A DNA stretch of 64,000 nucleotides from Trichomonas vaginalis G3. Taxonomy: Eukaryota; Parabasalia; Trichomonadida; Trichomonadidae. The stretch is taken from assembly GCF_026262505.1 (NCBI RefSeq), contig NC_067205.1:26986556-27050555 (forward strand). Reading direction: 5' to 3'. Made by a program: the position numbers and the translations under genes. The first letter of the stretch is position 1, and each line of letters begins with the position of its first letter. Positions 58,951 to 64,000 of this stretch are shown here, piece by piece. The notes under the pieces were generated by a model. That model saw only the letters and a program-made list of their open reading frames with translations, was not told the DNA's origin and made no database searches.

Positions 58951-59562
58951 ATGACAAACATTGAGTTTGAAACAGTTAGAAAGATAGACAATGACACCAA
59001 AGTGGTTAGAATAGGTGATTTAAACGTAAGATACTCAAAGAAATACAACAAATATTCTTTGTCAGACATTATATCTCCATCTGAAAAGAAAACAAACCAT
59101 TGGGTTAGAAATGCTTCAACTCAGAAAATTTTGACAAGAAATCCTGAGCTTATGATATCGGTAAGATTCTATGGAACTACAGCATATCTCATTGACAAAA
59201 GTCTTATACCAATAGTTTTGTTATGGTTAGACCCAGTTGTTGGATATAACTTCATAACTTATGGTTCATTCGATACGGAACGTTGCAGTGAAGGCTTACT
59301 TTACATCGTTCAGAAACCGAAGGACTTCAATACAAAGAGATATAAGATAGGAAGAACATATAATATAACTCAAAGATATGACAGTACAGTCAATAGAGTC
59401 AAGGTTGTGTTCGTTAATGATATGAGAGCTGCAGAAACAGAACTACTTGAAAAGTTTGAGAAAAGGTATGGTGCTCCCATGAAAGGTAAAGAAACGTTTG
59501 AAGTAGATGAGATAGATAAAGCTATAAAATTATTTGACGAAGTTGCTGAAAAATACATGTAA
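58951..59562 (+). CDS. KilA-N-like plus T5orf172 (GIY-YIG type) protein (203 aa)
   Basis: The start is at MTNIEFETV (58951), after the shared leader. The N-terminal half resembles a degenerate KilA-N/MSV199 domain (KYNKYSLSDIISPSEKKTN, TAYLIDKSLIPIVLLWLDP). The C-terminal half matches T5orf172/MUG113, a GIY-YIG-superfamily nuclease-like domain: GLLYIVQKPKDFNTKRYKIG, RTYNITQRY, then ETELLEKFEKRYG. Such fusions are common in large DNA viruses. There is no copy in element 1 within this block. The role is probably DNA binding or nicking (inference). Confidence 0.82.
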   Translation: MTNIEFETVRKIDNDTKVVRIGDLNVRYSKKYNKYSLSDIISPSEKKTNHWVRNASTQKILTRNPELMISVRFYGTTAYLIDKSLIPIVLLWLDPVVGYNFITYGSFDTERCSEGLLYIVQKPKDFNTKRYKIGRTYNITQRYDSTVNRVKVVFVNDMRAAETELLEKFEKRYGAPMKGKETFEVDEIDKAIKLFDEVAEKYM

Positions 59563-59650
59563 AGCGTTTATTTTTGGTCTTTTGTGAAAGTCAGAAAATA
59601 AAGTTAGTTTTTTATAAAATATTTTTTTTATCCGGAATATAAAGACAGAT

Positions 59651-60511
59651 ATGTCAACAACAGAGAACACAACAACTGCTATCGTTCATGAAGCCATTAA
59701 TGAAGAATATGAATACATACAGTATAACAAACAATTGAGACTCATTCGTTCGGTCAAAGACGATATGTACCAGATGCAAAGTATTTTGACGGCTTGTTTT
59801 GCTCCAGACACTAAGCTTCCTAAAGACTGGTTTAGGAACCAAAGCACCATTGAACTCTTAAGCGAAGCACAGCGAGACATACTTTTTTCTGAAAACAGTG
59901 AAGAACAGCGAGTAGGTAAAAAATCCCAGTCGCCAAAACTCTATGAAAACCGTGAAAAATTGCCAAACGGTTTGAGAGGATATTATGTTCATAGACTTCT
60001 CGTAAATAATGTGGCACAATGGGCTTCAGCTCGCTATTCATGGTATGTTTGTAAACTTCTTGACGAACTTCACAGACAAGAACGCGAAGATATGGAAAAG
60101 AAACTTCATGCAAAAGATGAAGTCATTGAATCCAAAGACAAAAGCATACAGAAAAGAATACCACGTTCAGTACCAAAAGGAAAGGAAAAGAGTTATAAGT
60201 ATATGATATATACTGAAGAGTTGGAGAAAGAAGAAGATAAAGATATGGTTATGTTGCATTTAGTCAGAAGAAACAACAAGAGCTTTTATGACTTAGCTAA
60301 AATATATAAATCTGACAGAAACTGGTTCTATCGTGAAAACTTACCGATTTCAATGACACCGAATGAAGATGTGAAACAAATAGTTCAAGATACGTTACCT
60401 CAAACACACTATGACATCAAAGGTTGCACAATACTTACATTCAAAGAAGACTTAACATTACTGAAAGAAAAGATAACAGAATATTTCGACAACTTCAAAG
60501 AGGAAGAATGA
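59651..60511 (+). CDS. KilA-N/MSV199-type DNA-binding protein (286 aa)
   Basis: Counterpart of 17332-18159. Residues about 1-45 and the C-terminal domain from the coiled coil onward (MEKKLHAKDEVIESKDKS ... FYDLAKIYKSDRNWFYREN) are nearly identical to element 1. The middle (about 45-130: TACFAPDTKLPKDWFRNQST ... ENREKLPNGLRGYYVHRLLV) is strongly diverged. The KilA-N recognition part therefore looks exchanged or under diversifying selection. The upstream leader is a shorter version ending CCGGAATATAAAGACAGAT. Confidence 0.8.
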   Translation: MSTTENTTTAIVHEAINEEYEYIQYNKQLRLIRSVKDDMYQMQSILTACFAPDTKLPKDWFRNQSTIELLSEAQRDILFSENSEEQRVGKKSQSPKLYENREKLPNGLRGYYVHRLLVNNVAQWASARYSWYVCKLLDELHRQEREDMEKKLHAKDEVIESKDKSIQKRIPRSVPKGKEKSYKYMIYTEELEKEEDKDMVMLHLVRRNNKSFYDLAKIYKSDRNWFYRENLPISMTPNEDVKQIVQDTLPQTHYDIKGCTILTFKEDLTLLKEKITEYFDNFKEEE

Positions 60512-61315
60512 AGTCACGACAACATTAACGAAGAAGTCACGACAACATTAACGAAGAGAGAATGAGGTGAAAAAACAGGTGAAATCTCACCTCTTCACCA
60601 AAAATATATTTTTGAATAACTGAAGGTGTCACCACATCACCATGTGTCACCAGGTTAATTAACTTCTCTTAAAATTACTGTCAAAATGACATGTTGTCAT
60701 CACATTTTGACGAAGTGCGAATCTTCACTTCGTGTCATAATGCAAAAATAATGCTGAAAAATGAAATTTCTTCTTTCGTACCTGTTGTCAAAATGACATG
60801 TTGTCATCACATTTTGACGAAGTGCGAATCTTCACTTCGTGTCATAATGCAAAAATAATGCTGAAAAATGAAATTTCTTCTTTCGTACCTGTTGTCAAAA
60901 TGACATGTTGTCATCACATTTTGACGAAGTGCGAATCTTCACTTCGTGTCATAATGCAAAAATAATGCTGAAAAATGAAATTTCTTCTTTCGTACCTGTT
61001 GTCAAAATGACATGTTGTCATCACATTTTGACGAAGTGCGAATCTTCACTTCGTGTCATAATGCAAAAATAATGCTGAAAAATGAAATTTCTTCTTTCGT
61101 ACCTGTTGTCAAAATGACATGTTGTCATCACATTTTGACGAAGTGCGAATCTTCACTTCGTGTCATAATGCAAAAATAATGCTGAAAAATGAAATTTCTT
61201 CTTTCGTACCTGTTGTCAAAATGACATGTTGTCATCATTTTTAAAAGAAGTTAATTAACCTGGTGACACATGGTGACGTGGTGACACCATCAGTTATTCA
61301 AAAATATATTTTTGG
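60512..61315. repeat. 107-bp tandem array inside an inverted repeat
   Basis: Five full units and part of a sixth start at 60677, 60784, 60891, 60998, 61105 and 61212 (period exactly 107), almost identical to each other. Each has TGACATGTTGTCA and a hairpin CGAAGTG...CACTTCG. The array is bordered by GGTGTCACCAC...CACCAGGTTAATTAAC (60627-60662) and its reverse complement (about 61250-61292). A palindrome module of element-2 type (core 60578-60591) precedes it. Element 1 has only the border words (15632-15665). Confidence 0.9.
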
Positions 61316-61789
61316 TTAAATATCTTCAGGGTCTATTTCTTCAACCATTTCACTTCCTTCGTCAATGTCAATAGAAGCTTCTTCAACCTTTGGTAAGAAT
61401 TTCTGTATAACATCTTTGTTCGTTATTGTCTTCAGAGATGAAGGATAATATTTCACAGATGTTTCACCTTTCTTATATTCTTTCTGTTCGGAAAGATTCA
61501 TAGCAATACTGAAGAAGTCAATGTTGGAGTTCTTTATAACAGTATAATGAGTATCTTTGACATTCACGAAAAAACTCTTTTGTTTCAAAACTACTGCTAA
61601 CTCTTGTGAAGTATAACGTTTGCGGTCAATGACGATAGCTAATGGTCTGACATACTGACCAAACTTAGATTCTTTCACAAACTTCTTGTTAAAGATAACA
61701 TTGACGTTTGAAGCACCATTGAACTCATTCTTGATGGCAGTAGCGAGAGCATTGTATGAAAAGAACTTGCAATCTTGCATGTGTTTCAT
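61316..61789 (-). CDS. Conserved Maverick protein (157 aa), unknown
   Basis: Begins MKHMQDCKFFSYNALATAIK; the central part reads KFGQYVRPLAIVIDRKRYTS; the C-terminus is acidic (IDIDEGSEMVEEIDPEDI). It is whole here and broken in element 1. It is divergent from the polymerase across about 90 bp of A/T-rich DNA containing TTTCATTAAAATA. The neighbourhood suggests a replication-associated role, such as a terminal or single-strand binding protein, but nothing in the sequence proves it. Confidence 0.7.
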   Translation of the reverse strand: MKHMQDCKFFSYNALATAIKNEFNGASNVNVIFNKKFVKESKFGQYVRPLAIVIDRKRYTSQELAVVLKQKSFFVNVKDTHYTVIKNSNIDFFSIAMNLSEQKEYKKGETSVKYYPSSLKTITNKDVIQKFLPKVEEASIDIDEGSEMVEEIDPEDI

Positions 61790-61880
61790 TAAAATAAAAA
61801 TATTAAATTATTTTGAAAAATAACTTTAAAAAATCTAATCTAATTTTTTCAAAAAAATATTTTTTTATTTCCTACTAAAG

Positions 61881-64000
61881 ATGTATCGGAAGTTGTCTAA
61901 GTTAGAACACTCGGAAATAAAACAACTTCTTACAGAAGCTAATATAGATGTTGCAAAACATTACGCGACAAACAAAAAATCACTCGCTGACATCCTCAAT
62001 GACTACAATGGTGAAATAACTTATGATAGAATTCATGAGTTCATAAAGCCGCAACGCGGCGAGAACGAAGTCCATGCAAGAGCATTTCCTTTAAATGACG
62101 TTGCTATTGACTTATATCATAGACGTTCAGTACCTCATGAAGTAAGAAGAGAAATGTTTGACATAACAAATGCAAACGTTGGTCATACTCGTAAAGCTCT
62201 TTCGCATGATGTTCGTCAAGAGATGTTTGAACTTACGAACTCAAACGTTGGTGAAACACGAAAGAGAGACGACACACTGAAACAACAGAGAAGAGAGATG
62301 TTTAAAAGTGCTATAGAACAAGTTCGCAAAGCTAACGATGTCCTTCGTTCCATTGACGACAAACCAAAAGAAGGTGAGAGATGGTTAAAGAAAGATGAAG
62401 AGAATAGGAAGAGGAATGTGAAGTCAGGCAATAGACTCATTGACTTTAACATCGAAGCTTTAGATGAACCAAACAGAGACTACTTACACAAACATTTCGG
62501 TAAGGTTTTCATGAGACTCTTAGAGAAGATTAAAATAAACTCCCAACAAAGATGGATGGTATGTTATAAACTTGGTGGAAAGTATGAATGTTCTACGTTA
62601 AACCTCAATAATATTGGAACATTACTACATCAGCTCTTGAAGGAGAACTTTATATCAGAGATAGAAGCAAATGCGCAGGTATTGTTGAAATGCACTATGA
62701 CTTCTTCTTGACAAACATAAAGAATCTTACTGAAATAAAGATGTATGATTTAACAGAATATGAAGGCTTAACGATGTCAGATGTTAAGAAAGGAAAGCCA
62801 CAGAAGCGACCATATAGAGATGAAAGCACACTGACAGAAAGACAGAAAAGATTATTGAACAGACTTAAACAAACAGGAGATAAACAAGATATAGATGACT
62901 TCTGGAATGAAATCCTTGGTGAAAAGAAGTTTTATAAGAAGAGAAGCGGTCAGTTCTGGAAGTATCTTTGCACGTTACCTATAAATCTTGAACGCTACCA
63001 AATCTTCAATGAACTGAACAAAAGAACTGCAGCACTTATGACAGAGGACAATTGTTTCGTTTATGCTTGCATTCAGGCTGGAGTAAATGAAGAAACTATT
63101 GACCACATGAGAAGTCATTCGTGTTAGAGACTTTCCTCAAAGTAAAGTACAAGAAATTTCTGACGCAACAGGTATAGCATTTAATGTTACCATTGGTTAC
63201 TTCAATGACTCAAGACATAATGAAATAAAGAGATACATACCAAAAAATGTGAAACTGTTCGAACTATTGACTTACTTCTTGTTGAAGACCACTACATGCT
63301 AAATGAAAGACTTCCAATGACAACATATTTCATTCGCAACTATATAGAAATCTTGAAGGAGTGTGGTGGAATGAACATTGAGAAACAGATGAAGATTTAT
63401 ACAAAGAGAGAAGATAAATATGTAGTTCGCATGGATAGAACTACACCGCTATGGGATGTTATGAAAACATTGTGGGAGTGCAAATATTTCGAACCTATTT
63501 CTTATGGAGAACTTTTCACATATACGACTGACTTATATAAACAGAACCTTGCACCATTTAAAGATTTGACATATGCTCCAAAGTATTGTGTACAACTGAA
63601 GAAGAAAGCCGAGTCAAAAGAAGTAAATAAAGCTAAATGTAAGTTCATTCCTGAGCACGTTATCTTTGCTGACTTTGAGTGTAGCACAGACGGCTTTCAT
63701 AAAGCTTTTAACATCTGTTATGACAGTGAAGATGGTTCAGTGAGTGAAAGCATTTGGGGTCAGAACTGTGCAACAGAATTTTTGGAACGACTTCCTGACA
63801 AGAGTTTAATATATTTCCATAACCTCAGTTATGATATAAACTTCATCTTAAGACACATGACAGAAGTGAAAGGAACTCCCATCATTAAAGGTTCACGAAC
63901 AATGCAAATAACTGGCTTATATAAAGGAAGGGCAATTATTATAAAAGACTCTTACAGTGTTATAAATAAGAAGCTTAAACTATTTCCTGCTATGTTTAAC
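61881..64000 (+). pseudogene. Protein-primed DNA polymerase B of Maverick 2, broken and cut by the window end
   Basis: N-terminal region and exonuclease part of the same polymerase as 19010-22777. It carries TEDNCFVYACIQAGV, DFECSTDGFHKAFN and FHNLSYDINFILRH. It has one additional repeat unit (HDVRQEMFELTNSNVGETRK) next to HEVRREMFDITNANVG, so the N-terminal linker is a short tandem repeat that varies between sisters. The copy is broken (a few breaks) and continues outside the window. Confidence 0.9.

Larger units (their letters stand above)
48065..64000. mobile_element. Maverick/Polinton element 2, left 16 kb, continuing beyond the window
   Basis: The left tip (ATACATATCTCGTGTACTG) matches that of element 1. 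The same gene order follows up to the polymerase gene, where the window ends, so the right half is not visible. Over shared genes it is nearly identical to element 1, so the two are recent sisters. The structural half looks whole; within the window it has only a few breaks (about three or four), mainly in the polymerase. The terminal repeat, intergenic palindromes and accessory genes follow the element-2 type. Confidence 0.92.

Overview
The window is AT-rich, repeat-dense nuclear DNA of a protist and is almost certainly Trichomonas vaginalis or a very close relative. Grounds: two sister Maverick/Polinton elements of the type abundant in that genome, Mutator-like (MULE) and hAT transposases, foldback elements with TA target sites, no visible introns, and promoters reduced to a short initiator (TCA-Y-T/A type) just upstream of the ATG. 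No ordinary host housekeeping gene, rRNA or convincing tRNA is visible. The window reads as a mobile-element graveyard with young insertions nested in one another.

Layout. (1) 1-6413: an intact-looking hAT transposase (518-2509, minus strand) faces a decayed inverted copy (3719-5622). That copy is interrupted by a 1.2-kb insertion (4156-5370) with a 9-bp target duplication that carries a chain of GC-rich hairpins. (2) 6420-28388: Maverick/Polinton 1, about 22 kb, with about 0.7-kb terminal inverted repeats that themselves carry a gene; a TA-flanked foldback element sits in its right repeat. It is a broken fossil (on the order of ten breaks) but young. (3) 28389-33670: a MULE-type transposase gene split by a nearly perfect palindrome of about 3.9 kb (29123-33032). 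The palindrome arms carry the 3' part of a second MULE transposase plus nested hairpins. (4) 33670-43600: no convincing genes. This is a landscape of hairpin arrays with exact periods (112 bp at 34.7-35.4 kb, about 240 bp at 35.9-36.4 kb, 133 bp at 38.8-39.4 kb), small inverted-repeat elements, a 1,240-bp TA-flanked foldback element, and a 0.3-kb inverted repeat pair about 3.6 kb apart. (5) 44207-48063: a separate virus-like block with a Dam-type adenine methyltransferase remnant, a long coiled-coil/Pro-Gln-rich protein and two small genes. (6) 48065-64000: Maverick/Polinton 2, a sister of element 1, running off the window inside its DNA polymerase gene. Its structural half looks whole and it has only a few breaks within the window.

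How the Maverick genes fit together. Both elements share this order: terminal-repeat gene; small structural genes; packaging ATPase; small genes; candidate minor capsid protein; a long tail-fibre-like protein; integrase; a block of KilA-N/T5orf172-type accessory genes; protein-primed polymerase B. Element 1 then continues to the candidate major capsid protein and a membrane-anchored protein. The sisters are nearly identical over most genes but differ in discrete modules: the N-terminal part of the fibre, the accessory KilA-N/GIY-YIG genes, tiny GC hairpins, and above all the intergenic palindromes. Those palindromes read GGTTAGATCTAACC (one copy degenerate) throughout element 1 and GGTGAGATCTCACC or GGTGAAATCTCACC throughout element 2.

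Most interesting signals: the concerted switch of the intergenic palindrome between sister elements; hairpin arrays whose loops are flipped from copy to copy; the hairpin chain carried inside a 9-bp-TSD insertion; the giant MULE-derived palindrome; and a phage tail-tip-like fibre in a eukaryotic virus-like element. All family calls are by eye from motifs; no database search was run.
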